64,000 nucleotides of DNA from Acuticoccus sp. MNP-M23 (lineage in GTDB: Bacteria > Pseudomonadota > Alphaproteobacteria > Rhizobiales > Amorphaceae), in contig NZ_CP133480.1 of NCBI RefSeq assembly GCF_031195445.1, forward strand, positions 2,782,501-2,846,500, given 5' to 3'. Shown here in pieces: positions 36,697 to 45,282 of this stretch; position 1 is the stretch's first letter; every line of letters begins with the position of its first letter. A model generated the notes under the pieces. That model did not search any database and was not told the DNA's origin. It was given only the letters and a program-made list of their open reading frames with translations. The position numbers and the translations under genes were made by a program.

Positions 36697-37836
36697 ATGC
36701 TGCGCCTAATGCTGGTCATCTGTTTCTGCGCCTTTGCCGCCGTCCTTTCAGGGGCTTCGGACGCCGCGGTCGATCCGGCAGGCCGAATTCTGAGCGTTCA
36801 TGCCGGTGATGCGCGGCTGGCCCCGGTGCGACCGGTGGCGAAGCGCCTGCGCCCGGTCACCCTGGCACAGCAGATGGATGGTGCGCCCGGCACCCGGTAC
36901 GGCCCGCAAGCCGCAGGCGACGACGCCGCAGCGCCAACGCAGACCGGAGCCGCAGAGACCACCGGGCAGATGCGCTGGCTGCGGGTCCGCGAAGGCCATG
37001 TTCCGTTGCTCGGCGCCATCGCCCTCTCAGCACTTGTGGTGGCGCTGATTGTGTTTCGGATTGTCCGTGGCCGGGTGCGGATCGAGGCAGGGCGAAGCGG
37101 CCGCACGATCGTGCGCTACAACATCGTCCAGCGCACCGTGCACTGGCTTCTGGCGGGCTCGTTCGCGGTCCTTGCCATCACGGGGCTGTTCCTGACGCTG
37201 GGTCGCGAATTTCTGGTCCCGCTGATGGATGCGACCCTTTACGCCAATGCCGTCCAGCTGGCGCGATGGCTTCACCGCGCCGTGTGGTGGCTGTTCGGAT
37301 TCTCCTTGCTGATGATTTTCATCTTTTTCCTGCGCCACAGCGTGCCCATGCTGCGCGACATCAGATGGTGGCGGCGCGGCGGCGCGCTCCACCGCAAGGG
37401 CGTGCGGCTCGATGCCAGCAAGTTCGACGGCGGGCAGAAGGCCGTGTTCTGGGCAACGGTGATGCTCGGCGGCCTCATCTGTGCCACCGGCGTCTCTCTC
37501 CTGTTCCCCTTCAAGGTGGAGCTGTTCGGTACTCTGGCCCGGTTTGCCAATGCAACGGGGCTGCCGCAGCTCCTGGGCGGCCCGCTCGACACCGCGTATG
37601 CCGGCTACACCGAGGTGCAGCTGGCCCAGATCTGGCACACCATCCTGTCGTTCATGCTGATTGCGGTGGCACTGGCGCACAGCTACATGCGCTCACTCGG
37701 GATGGAAGGCGCGGCCGAGGCCATGCATACCGGCACGGTGGACGAGAATTTCGCGCGGGAGCGCAGCAATCTGTGGGCCGAGTCGAAGCTGGGCAAGGCC
37801 CCTGCCGACAACGCGGAACCCGGCCCGCCGCACTGA
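36697..37836 (+). CDS. Formate dehydrogenase cytochrome b (gamma) subunit
   Basis: 379 residues: a signal sequence and about 90 periplasmic residues rich in Ala/Pro/Gln, then a four-helix cytochrome b domain. Candidate heme histidines lie in QRTVHWLLAGSF, LARWLHRAVWW and IWHTILSFMLIAVALAHSYM. NIVQRTVHW and TGLFLTLG match the gamma subunit (FdoI/FdnI type) that takes electrons from formate dehydrogenase to quinone. The catalytic and iron-sulfur subunits are not adjacent. It is followed after 25 bases by the tungstate-uptake and cofactor genes, which supports the formate dehydrogenase assignment. Confidence 0.86.
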   Translation: MLRLMLVICFCAFAAVLSGASDAAVDPAGRILSVHAGDARLAPVRPVAKRLRPVTLAQQMDGAPGTRYGPQAAGDDAAAPTQTGAAETTGQMRWLRVREGHVPLLGAIALSALVVALIVFRIVRGRVRIEAGRSGRTIVRYNIVQRTVHWLLAGSFAVLAITGLFLTLGREFLVPLMDATLYANAVQLARWLHRAVWWLFGFSLLMIFIFFLRHSVPMLRDIRWWRRGGALHRKGVRLDASKFDGGQKAVFWATVMLGGLICATGVSLLFPFKVELFGTLARFANATGLPQLLGGPLDTAYAGYTEVQLAQIWHTILSFMLIAVALAHSYMRSLGMEGAAEAMHTGTVDENFARERSNLWAESKLGKAPADNAEPGPPH

Positions 37837-37861
37837 ACGATCTGGCGCCGACGGAGGCTTG

Positions 37862-38566
37862 ATGGAGGAGACCTGGCGCGGCGCCGTTGATGCCCTCCGG
37901 CTCGTCGTCACGCTGGATGCCGACCTTCTGGAAATTACCCTGCGCTCGCTGGGTGTGACCCTCACAGCGGTGACCATCGCGTCGCTGGTTGCAATGCCGC
38001 TGGGCGGCTTGCTTGCGGTGCGTCGCTTTCGCCACCGCCGTGCCGCAATCGCCCTTCTCAACGCGCTGATGGGGCTGCCGCCGGTGGTGGTCGGGCTCGT
38101 TGTCTACCTCCTCCTGTCGCGCGCTGGCCCGTTCGGCGTGTTCAACCTCCTGTTCACCCCCACCGCGATGATTGTGGCGCAGACCATCATTGTCGCGCCG
38201 CTGATTGCCTCCATCGCCCACCAGGCCATCCGCGAGCTGTGGGCCGACTATCACGACCTTCTCATCTCGTTGAACGCCTCGCTCGGCCAGCGGATCGCCA
38301 CACTGCTGTGGGACGGCCGGCGCGCGCTTCTGACGGCAGCGCTGGCAGGCTTTGGCCGTGCCATCGGCGAGGTGGGCGCGGTGATGATCGTCGGCGGCAA
38401 CATCGACCACCACACCCGCGTCCTCACCACGGCCATTGCGCTCGAAACCTCCAAGGGCAACTTCGCGCTGGCGCTGGGGCTTGGCTATGTGCTGATCGCG
38501 CTTGCGGTGTCGGTCAATTTTGCGGCCCACCTTTTGTCGCGCACCGAGCGCGGGGGGCGCTGGTGA
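37862..38566 (+). CDS. tupB: Tungstate ABC transporter permease
   Basis: 234 residues with about five or six membrane helices. The cytoplasmic loop ASLGQRIATLLWDGRRALLTAALAGFGRAIGEVGA is the EAA-type motif that contacts the ATPase, in the form typical of TupB/ModB-like anion permeases. GGNIDHHTRVLTTAI is also typical of TupB. The ATG follows a CGGAGG ribosome site. It overlaps the ATPase gene by four bases. Confidence 0.9.
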   Translation: MEETWRGAVDALRLVVTLDADLLEITLRSLGVTLTAVTIASLVAMPLGGLLAVRRFRHRRAAIALLNALMGLPPVVVGLVVYLLLSRAGPFGVFNLLFTPTAMIVAQTIIVAPLIASIAHQAIRELWADYHDLLISLNASLGQRIATLLWDGRRALLTAALAGFGRAIGEVGAVMIVGGNIDHHTRVLTTAIALETSKGNFALALGLGYVLIALAVSVNFAAHLLSRTERGGRW

Positions 38567-39267
38567 CTTTGTTTCCCCTCCACATCGAAGGCGCCACCGT
38601 TCGCCGCGGCGGCCGAAACATTCTCGGCCCGGTGGACCTGACGCTGGGCGGGGAGGGGGCCACCGCCCTCATCGGCCCCAACGGTGCCGGCAAGACCACC
38701 TTGCTGCGCCTGATCCACGGTCTGGCCCGTCCCCATGGCGGCACCGTGCGCTGGGCGGCCGCGGATGCCGAGAAGCGGCAGGCGCTGGTGTTTCAGGCCC
38801 CCATTCTTCTGCGCCGCACGGTCTGCGCCAACATCGCCTATCCGCTCCGCCTCAAGGGGGTCGCGGCAGGAGACGCGGCCCTTCAGGCAGCGTCATGGGC
38901 AAAGCGCATCGGCCTTGGCGATCATCTGGCCCGCCCGGCCACCGCGCTTTCTGGCGGTGAGGCCCAGAAACTGGCGCTCGCCCGCGCGCTCATCACCGCG
39001 CCCGACCTTCTTCTTCTGGACGAACCCACCGCAAGCCTCGACGGCCGCGCCAAGCGCGAGATCGAGGCCATCGTGGGCGCGGCCATCACAGAGGGCACGC
39101 GCGTCATCATTGCCACCCACGACATGGGACAGGCCGCGCGCCTTGCGAACGAGGTGATCTTCCTCTTCCATGGCGAGGTGCATGAAACCGGACCGGCCGA
39201 GCCTTTTTTCAGAGCGCCGCAGACGCCGGCCGCAGCCGCGTTCCTCAGGGGAGATATCGTCGAGTGA
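38563..39267 (+). CDS. tupC: Tungstate ABC transporter ATPase
   Basis: 234 residues from a GTG overlapping the tupB stop (GTGA). Walker A is GPNGAGKTTLL, the Q-loop LVFQAPILL, signature LSGGEAQKLALA, Walker B LLLLDEPTASLD and switch histidine in IIATHDMGQ. It powers tungstate import with the products of tupB and tupA. The tupA GTG overlaps its stop (GTGA), so the three proteins are translationally coupled. Confidence 0.93.
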   Translation: MTLFPLHIEGATVRRGGRNILGPVDLTLGGEGATALIGPNGAGKTTLLRLIHGLARPHGGTVRWAAADAEKRQALVFQAPILLRRTVCANIAYPLRLKGVAAGDAALQAASWAKRIGLGDHLARPATALSGGEAQKLALARALITAPDLLLLDEPTASLDGRAKREIEAIVGAAITEGTRVIIATHDMGQAARLANEVIFLFHGEVHETGPAEPFFRAPQTPAAAAFLRGDIVE

Positions 39268-40082
39268 TCAGAGCTCTTGTTGCTGCCTGCCTTATGGTCG
39301 TGTCGTTCGCCGCCAGCCCGGCATCGGCAGCCGACGAAATGCGAATGGCGGTGACGACGTCGTTCCACAATTCCGGCCTTGCCGAGATCCTGCTCCCCGA
39401 AATTGCGGCCGACACCGGAATTGATGTGGCGCTGCTGGTGGTCGGCACCGGGCAGGCGCTCCGCCTTGGCCGTGCCGGGGATGTCGACGCGATCCTCGTG
39501 CACTCCCGCGCCGCGGAAGACGCGTTTGTGGCCGAAGGCTTCGCGCCGCACCGCCGGGAGATCATGTACAACGATTTCGTCATCGTCGGCCCGCAGGCCG
39601 ACCCCGCCGGCATCCACGGCGCCCCCGGTGCCGTCGACGCGCTCACCGCCATCGCAGTGGCAAGAACGCCGTTCGTCAGCCGCGGGGACGACAGCGGCAC
39701 CCACCGCCGCGAGCAGGCCTTGTGGGAAAGCGCGGGCAAGGCCCCCGAAGACGCACCCTGGTACAGAGCCGTGGGTGCGGGCATGGGCGCCACCCTTAAC
39801 GCTGCGGCCGGCATGAACGCCTACGCCCTCACCGACCGGGCCACCTGGCTCAACTTCCAGAACAAGGGCGACCTCGCGCTTCTTTACGAAGGGGACCCGG
39901 CGCTGTTCAACCAGTACGCGTTTCTGCCCATTGCCAAGGCGCGCCACCCGCACGCGAAGGCTGCGCTGGCGGCTCGGCTGGAGGACTGGCTGGTCTCGGA
40001 CAAGGCGCAGGCCATGATTGGTGCCTACACCATTGCCGGCGAACAGCTTTTCGTGCCCAACGCCAAGCCCGCGCATGACTGA
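39264..40082 (+). CDS. tupA: Tungstate-binding periplasmic protein
   Basis: 272 residues from a GTG overlapping tupC. Signal peptide VIRALVAACLMVVSFAASPASA. The mature part begins MAVTTSFHNSGLAEILLP and contains VGTGQALRLGRAGDVDAILVHSR and FVSRGDDSGTHRREQALW, the conserved TupA/WtpA-like oxyanion-binding pattern. GMGATLNAAAGMNAYALTDR is a further family motif. It captures tungstate (possibly molybdate) for TupBC. The end overlaps fdhD by eight bases. Confidence 0.92.
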   Translation: MIRALVAACLMVVSFAASPASAADEMRMAVTTSFHNSGLAEILLPEIAADTGIDVALLVVGTGQALRLGRAGDVDAILVHSRAAEDAFVAEGFAPHRREIMYNDFVIVGPQADPAGIHGAPGAVDALTAIAVARTPFVSRGDDSGTHRREQALWESAGKAPEDAPWYRAVGAGMGATLNAAAGMNAYALTDRATWLNFQNKGDLALLYEGDPALFNQYAFLPIAKARHPHAKAALAARLEDWLVSDKAQAMIGAYTIAGEQLFVPNAKPAHD

Positions 40083-40944
40083 GTTTCTGCTCGCGCCGGA
40101 CCCGGCGGCCCCGCGCCTGTCGAAGGCGGTGGCCGCCATCGACCACACCGGCGCAAGCCAGACGATCAAGATCGTCACCGAACGGCCGCTGACCATCTTT
40201 CTCAACAGCCGCGAAATCGTCACCGCAATGACCATTGGCGACTATCCGGAATATCTGGCGCTGGGCTTCCTGCGGAACCAGGGAATGCTCGGCGATGGCG
40301 AGACCGTCACCGGCATCGATTACGACGATGAGATCGACACCGTGGTGGTGCGTACAGCGGTGGAAACCGACTTCGAGGAGAAGCTGTCGCGCAAGACGCG
40401 CACGTCCGGCTGCGCCGTGGGCACGGTGTTCGGCGACATGATGGAGGGGCTGGACAGAGTGGTCCTGCCGAAGGCCCCGGTGCACACGTCGTGGCTTTAC
40501 GCGCTGTCGCGCAAGATCAACACGCGCCCGAGCCTTTATCTGGAGGCGGGTGCAATCCACGGCTCGGTGCTGTGCGAAGGCGACCGGCCGCTGGTCTACA
40601 TGGAGGACGTGGGCCGCCACAACGCGGTCGACAAGATTGCCGGCTACATGTTCGCCAAGGGCGTGCCGGCGGGCGACAAGCTCCTCTACACCACAGGCCG
40701 CCTGACCTCCGAAATGGTGATCAAGACTGCGTTGATGGGCATTCCGGCGCTGGTGTCCCGGTCCGGTTTCACCGCGTGGGGGGTGGAGCTGGCGAAAAGT
40801 GTCGGCCTTACGCTCATCGGCCGGTTGCGCGGCGAGCGGTTCATGTGCGTTGCCGGGGCCGAGCGCCTGGTCTGGGACGCGCCGCCGAGCGCTGCGCCGG
40901 GCGATCACGCAAGGCACAAACGCAAGGGCGCCGGGGATGATTGA
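40075..40944 (+). CDS. fdhD: Formate dehydrogenase accessory sulfurtransferase
   Basis: 289 residues from the ATG that overlaps the tupA end. FdhD carries sulfur from IscS to the Mo/W cofactor of formate dehydrogenase. Family regions are RPLTIFLNSREIVTAMTIGDYPEYLALGFLR-type N terminus, EDVGRHNAVDKIAGY, YTTGRLTSEMVIK, and IGRLRGERFMCVAG. The sulfur-transfer loop is TSGCAVGTVFGD: the first cysteine of the usual CxxC is present, but the second is replaced by glycine. Alternative names are not needed; assignment is firm. Confidence 0.95.
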   Translation: MTEFLLAPDPAAPRLSKAVAAIDHTGASQTIKIVTERPLTIFLNSREIVTAMTIGDYPEYLALGFLRNQGMLGDGETVTGIDYDDEIDTVVVRTAVETDFEEKLSRKTRTSGCAVGTVFGDMMEGLDRVVLPKAPVHTSWLYALSRKINTRPSLYLEAGAIHGSVLCEGDRPLVYMEDVGRHNAVDKIAGYMFAKGVPAGDKLLYTTGRLTSEMVIKTALMGIPALVSRSGFTAWGVELAKSVGLTLIGRLRGERFMCVAGAERLVWDAPPSAAPGDHARHKRKGAGDD

Positions 40945-41554
40945 GGGACCCGCCATCATTCTGGCAGGGGGCCTTGCCCGGCGCATGGGCGGCGGCGACA
41001 AGGCACTCCTGCCGCTGAACGGGCGCCCGCTTCTTGCCCACGTCATTGCGCAGCTTGCCCCGCAGGCGGGCGCAATTGCCATCAATGCCAACGGCGATCC
41101 GGCAAGGTTCGCCGCCTTCGGCCTTCCCGTGCTGGCTGACCCGGTGGCGGATTATCCGGGTCCATTGGCGGGCATTCTGGCCGGGTTGCGCTGGGCCGCC
41201 GCAGCCGGCGCACCGGATGTGGTGAGCGTCGCCGCCGATACGCCCTTTTTTCCCGCCGATCTGGTGGTCCGCCTTCGTGCCGCGGCGGCAGACGCTTGCG
41301 CCCCCATCGCGCTGGCCGCAACGCCGGACCCGGCACGCGGCGTGGCCCGGCACCCCACCTTCGGCCTCTGGTCCACCGCGCTGGCGGACGACCTGGCCGA
41401 AGCGCTGGCCGGCGGCACCCGCAAGATCGTGGCATGGACCGACCGGCACGGCGCTGCCACCGCCCTTTTCGATGCGCCCGGCGATCCGTTCTTCAATCTC
41501 AACACGCCGGATGATCTTGCCCGCGCGCAGATGCTGACGGACGCTGGCTCATGA
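40937..41554 (+). CDS. mobA: Molybdenum cofactor guanylyltransferase
   Basis: 205 residues from the ATG at 40937, overlapping fdhD by eight bases. MobA attaches GMP to molybdopterin, making the MGD cofactor of formate dehydrogenases. N-terminal AIILAGGLARRMGGGDKALLPLNG is the nucleotide-binding signature. ANGDPARFAAFGLPVLAD and DYPGPLAGILAGL follow, with SVAADTPFFPADLV the metal-binding aspartate motif and FFNLNTPDDL near the end. Its stop overlaps mobB (ATGA). Confidence 0.95.
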   Translation: MIEGPAIILAGGLARRMGGGDKALLPLNGRPLLAHVIAQLAPQAGAIAINANGDPARFAAFGLPVLADPVADYPGPLAGILAGLRWAAAAGAPDVVSVAADTPFFPADLVVRLRAAAADACAPIALAATPDPARGVARHPTFGLWSTALADDLAEALAGGTRKIVAWTDRHGAATALFDAPGDPFFNLNTPDDLARAQMLTDAGS

Positions 41555-42087
41555 GGGTGTACGGCGTGACCGGATGGAAGAATGCCGGCAAGACGGGGCT
41601 GGTGGAGCGGCTGGTGGCCTACCTTTCCGCAAGGGGCTTGCGGGTGTCCACCATCAAGCACGCCCACCACGAATTCGATGTTGATGCGGACGGCACCGAT
41701 TCAGCCCGCCACCGCGCTGCCGGCGCCGGCGAAGTGCTGATCGCCTCGGCGCGGCGCTTCGCTCTCATGCACGAGCTTCGCGGTGCGCCGGAGCCTTCGC
41801 TCGACGCGCTGCTTGCGCATCTCTCCCCTTGCGATCTGGTGCTGGTGGAGGGCTTCAAGACCGCGCGTCACCCCAAGATCGAGGCGTTTCGCGCGTCCGA
41901 GGGTCATGCGCTGATGGCACCGGGGGACCCGTCAGTGCGGGCGCTGGCCGCAGATGCACCGATCACGGGCATGGACCGTCCGGTGTTTCACCTCGACGAC
42001 ACCGCCGCCATTGCCGCGTTCATCTGCGCCGATTGCGGACTGGCGATGCCGGAACCGCCCACCGCAGCGATGGCAGAACGGTCATGA
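41551..42087 (+). CDS. mobB: Molybdopterin-guanine dinucleotide biosynthesis protein B
   Basis: 178 residues. The P-loop GVTGWKNAGKTGLVERL, followed by STIKHAHHEFDVD and GTDSARHRAAGAGEV, is diagnostic of MobB. DLVLVEGFKTARHPKIE is the conserved third motif. MobB binds GTP and assists MobA. It overlaps both mobA (ATGA) and moeA (ATGA). Confidence 0.95.
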   Translation: MRVYGVTGWKNAGKTGLVERLVAYLSARGLRVSTIKHAHHEFDVDADGTDSARHRAAGAGEVLIASARRFALMHELRGAPEPSLDALLAHLSPCDLVLVEGFKTARHPKIEAFRASEGHALMAPGDPSVRALAADAPITGMDRPVFHLDDTAAIAAFICADCGLAMPEPPTAAMAERS

Positions 42088-43340
42088 AACCGCCCCCCTT
42101 GCGCGATGATTGCTTCGCCCTGCCGGCAGGCGTCGAATGGACGCCGGTGAGCACCGCGTTTGCGCACCTGCGGGACAACCTCGTCCCCGTCGCCGAAACG
42201 ATGATGGTGCCGGTCGGGGCGGCGGACGGGCTCTACCTGGCGGAGGCTCCCACCGCGCAGCGGGCCAACCCGCCCACAGCCAACAGCGCGGTGGACGGCT
42301 ACGGCTTTGCCGCCGCCAGAGTGCCGGACGGAGACGTGGCGCTCCCGCTGGTGGAGGGGCGCGCGGCAGCAGGGGTGCCGCTTGGCACGAGGGTGCCCGC
42401 TGGTTTTGCGGTGCGCATTCTCACCGGCGCCGCACTGCCGGACGGCGTCGATACCGTCGTTCTGGAAGAAGACTGCACGGTGGCGCCGGGCCGGATTGCA
42501 TTTCGCGGCACGCTGAAACCCTTCGCCAATACCCGCAGGGCAGGCGAGGATTTTGACGCAGGCACAGTGCTATTCGACAAGGGCCACCGCCTTGGGCCGC
42601 AGGATCTGGCGCTGCTTGCGGCGGCCGGTCTGGGCACGGTGAGGGTCCACCGGCCGCTCCGCGTGGCGGTCCTGTCCACCGGCGACGAATTGTGCGCACC
42701 CGGCGCCGAGGCCGCCGCCCACCAGATATACGATGCCAACCGCCCCATGCTGCTGGCGCTTCTGGCCCGCTGGGGCTTTGTCCCGGTGGACCTTGGGTGC
42801 TGCGCTGATGACGCGGACGCCGTCCGGGTCGCGCTCGATGCGGCGGCGGCGGATGCCGACGTGCTCATCACGTCCGGCGGTGCCTCGGCGGGAGATGAGG
42901 ACCATGTTTCGGCCACCCTGCGCACTGCGGGGGCCATGGCGCTGTGGCGCATTGCCATCAAGCCAGGCCGTCCGCTGGCGCTTGGCCTGTGGCGTGGGAT
43001 GCCGGTGTTCGGCCTGCCCGGCAACCCGGTGGCCGCGTTCGTGTGTGCGCTGGTGTTTGCCGCGCCTGCACTCAGGCGTCTTGCGGGCGGCGCCTTTCAA
43101 CTGCCGCGGGGACAGATGGTGCCCGCGGCCTTCGCCAAGGCCAAAAAGCCCGGCCGGCGCGAATTTCTGCGCGCCCGCCTCAATGCGGACGGCCACGCCG
43201 AGGTGTTTCGGTCCGAAGGGTCGGGGCGGATTTCGGGCCTTGCGTGGGCCGACGGGCTGGTGGAGCTGCCGGACGCTGCAGCGGACATCCGCCCCGGGAC
43301 CCCGGTCCGCTACATTCCCTACGGGGCTTTCGCGCCTTAG
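42084..43340 (+). CDS. moeA: Molybdopterin molybdenumtransferase
   Basis: 418 residues. MoeA inserts molybdate or tungstate into adenylylated molybdopterin. Recognisable motifs are ANPPTANSAVDGYGFAA (PxxDxSAMDGYA-like), RILTGAALPDGVDTVVLEED, VAVLSTGDELCAPG, IYDANRPMLLALL, LITSGGASAGDEDHV, IAIKPGRPLALGLW and FGLPGNPVAAFVCA. All are present in order. In an operon with tungstate transport genes it may favour tungsten. Last gene of the run that begins at 36697. Confidence 0.95.
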   Translation: MKPPPLRDDCFALPAGVEWTPVSTAFAHLRDNLVPVAETMMVPVGAADGLYLAEAPTAQRANPPTANSAVDGYGFAAARVPDGDVALPLVEGRAAAGVPLGTRVPAGFAVRILTGAALPDGVDTVVLEEDCTVAPGRIAFRGTLKPFANTRRAGEDFDAGTVLFDKGHRLGPQDLALLAAAGLGTVRVHRPLRVAVLSTGDELCAPGAEAAAHQIYDANRPMLLALLARWGFVPVDLGCCADDADAVRVALDAAAADADVLITSGGASAGDEDHVSATLRTAGAMALWRIAIKPGRPLALGLWRGMPVFGLPGNPVAAFVCALVFAAPALRRLAGGAFQLPRGQMVPAAFAKAKKPGRREFLRARLNADGHAEVFRSEGSGRISGLAWADGLVELPDAAADIRPGTPVRYIPYGAFAP

Positions 43341-43362
43341 TCCGGCGTGACGCTGATCTGCG

Positions 43363-43839
43363 TCAGTTGCCGGTGGCCTGGTCGGAAATCCGGTCGAAGA
43401 TTTCGTCCAGCGTGCCGGTCGCCTCATCCAGCGCATCGCCGCCTGCTTCGGCATAGGGGGCAAACACGGTGCTGGGGTATTTGTAGGCAAGGGTCGCCGT
43501 GCCGTCCGGCTCTTCCATCACCATGAAGCGCACCGGAGCCTCGATCATCGCTGCCGGGGCGGCGCGGATAATGGCCACCGCAAGGTCGTTGCGGAAGACA
43601 CCGACAACGCGGTTGCCGGGGATGGTCTCGCCCCGGCTTTCCGCCATCTCGGTCGGACCGGCTTCGGTGACGATGCCCATCTTGTTGGCGGTCACCGCTG
43701 CCTTCAGGTCGGCCAGCAGCGTTGCATAGTCCTTGTCGGTCTCGGTCACGCTCCAGCCGTCCGGCGCGCCAAGCACCGAGGCAGCGTGCGCCGGGGCGGC
43801 AATCAGCAGCGCAAGGGCTGCGGCAGCGAAAGTTCGCAT
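43363..43839 (-). CDS. DUF302-domain secreted protein
   Basis: 158 residues with a signal peptide (MRTFAAAALALLIAAPAHAAS). DUF302 features are WSVTETDKDYATLLADLKAAV, MGIVTEAGP, IPGNRVVGVFRNDLAVAII, and APVRFMVMEEPDGTATLAYKYPSTVFAPY. DUF302 proteins are often encoded near sulfur-oxidation or YeeE/YedE transport genes, as here. No biochemical function is established. It follows the YeeE/YedE gene on the same strand by 64 bases and is probably cotranscribed. Confidence 0.86.
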   Translation of the reverse strand: MRTFAAAALALLIAAPAHAASVLGAPDGWSVTETDKDYATLLADLKAAVTANKMGIVTEAGPTEMAESRGETIPGNRVVGVFRNDLAVAIIRAAPAAMIEAPVRFMVMEEPDGTATLAYKYPSTVFAPYAEAGGDALDEATGTLDEIFDRISDQATGN

Positions 43840-43903
43840 GGGCGTCTCTCCTGATCTTCAGGGGGCAACGGTCACCTTGGCGCGCGGGTTGCCGGGCCCG
43901 CTG

Positions 43904-45091
43904 TCACGATTGCGTGCGCAGCGGCCGGGCAGAGGCCGGGGTGGACAGCGCAGGGTCCATGCCGATCCGCTCGCGGATCCTGACGCCGACGATGCTCCCC
44001 ATGAACGCGAACGCGAACCAGCCCCAGCCGTGGAGGCTGCCCGATGCAATGCCCGACAGGAGCGCGCCGATGTTGCAGCCGAACGCGATGCGGGCGCCAT
44101 AACCCATCAAAAGCCCGCCGATCATTGCCGTTGCCACGTCGCGGACCGAAAGGTTGAACTTGGGTGCGTACTTGCCGGCAAGACATGCGGCCAGCGCCGC
44201 GCCGGCAATGAGGCCGAGGTTCATCACCGACACGCCGTCCGAGAAGATCGAGCCCTCGACGCGGTTCATCGCATAGCGCCAGTAGTCCCACTCGCCGACG
44301 GGCACCCCCACCACGTTGGCAATCTGCGCCCCCCACAAGGTGAGGCCGGAGGTGATGCCCCAGGGCCGCCCCAGTACGAGAAGCGTGAGGACGCCAACCA
44401 GCGTGAGGCCGACGGTGCCGGCGGCAAGCGACCAGGGGCCGGTCACCAGCGAACCCATGGCGGTGCCGCCGAGTAGGTTGCCGTGCCGCGCCTTCTCGGC
44501 CCGTACCGTGAGAAGACCGATGAGCCCGAGCGCGACAACGGTGGCGAGCACCGCACCGATGGGGCCGAGCGGCGCCGCGAACGTGACTGCGCCCAGCGCC
44601 GGCAGCGACTGCCAGAAGTCCCAGTTGTGGGTGGCAAGGAGGCCGCCCAGAATGAAGAAGGCGAGGGTGATGACCATCCGCGTCGACCCGCCCCCCACGG
44701 TGAACAGGGTGCCAGAGCCGCATCCGCCGCCAAGCTGCATTCCAAGGCCGAACGCAAACGAGCCGATGATGACCGCAATGCCGAACGGAAAGACGAACCC
44801 GCCCGTCTGGACACCGATCAGGCCGCCATAGTGGATGAGCGGAATCGCAAAAACGGCGGTGGCGCCCACCAGCCACAGCTGCGCGCGCAGCCCGCCGCCC
44901 CGGCGTTCGCGGATGAAGCGGCGCCACCCCGCCGTGAAGCCGAACGACGCGTGGTAGAGCGAAAAGCCTGCAAGCACGCCCACCAGCGCGCCAAGGGCAA
45001 GCCGTCCGCCAGCCTCTGCGAACGTTGCGGCGACAATCACCGCAATCACGGCAAGCGCGGCAATGACGGCCTTCGGCTGCTTCAGCGTCAT
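43904..45091 (-). CDS. YeeE/YedE-family sulfur-compound transporter
   Basis: 395 residues with roughly ten membrane helices in two repeated halves. LGGGCGSGTLFTVGGGS and RIAFGCNIGALLSGIASGSLHGW hold the two conserved cysteine-containing loops of the YeeE/YedE (TsuA-like) family. TsuA imports thiosulfate through these cysteines; other members move different sulfur compounds. The ATG has a GAAGGGAC ribosome site. The DUF302 gene downstream suggests a shared sulfur role. Confidence 0.9.
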   Translation of the reverse strand: MTLKQPKAVIAALAVIAVIVAATFAEAGGRLALGALVGVLAGFSLYHASFGFTAGWRRFIRERRGGGLRAQLWLVGATAVFAIPLIHYGGLIGVQTGGFVFPFGIAVIIGSFAFGLGMQLGGGCGSGTLFTVGGGSTRMVITLAFFILGGLLATHNWDFWQSLPALGAVTFAAPLGPIGAVLATVVALGLIGLLTVRAEKARHGNLLGGTAMGSLVTGPWSLAAGTVGLTLVGVLTLLVLGRPWGITSGLTLWGAQIANVVGVPVGEWDYWRYAMNRVEGSIFSDGVSVMNLGLIAGAALAACLAGKYAPKFNLSVRDVATAMIGGLLMGYGARIAFGCNIGALLSGIASGSLHGWGWFAFAFMGSIVGVRIRERIGMDPALSTPASARPLRTQS

Positions 45092-45282
45092 TTGTATCGT
45101 CCCTTCTTTTTCGGCGCATTGCTACCACGGGCGCGGCAATCAGGCGTGAGCCCCGCGACACGATCAACGGCATGTGACAATCATTCACGCGATCGTTCAG
45201 CCAGCGGCCATCATTGCGCACTAGATGTGCCTTACAAGCGGGTGATCGACCTGTCCCGCAAGTTCTACCGGAGTTGGTGCCC

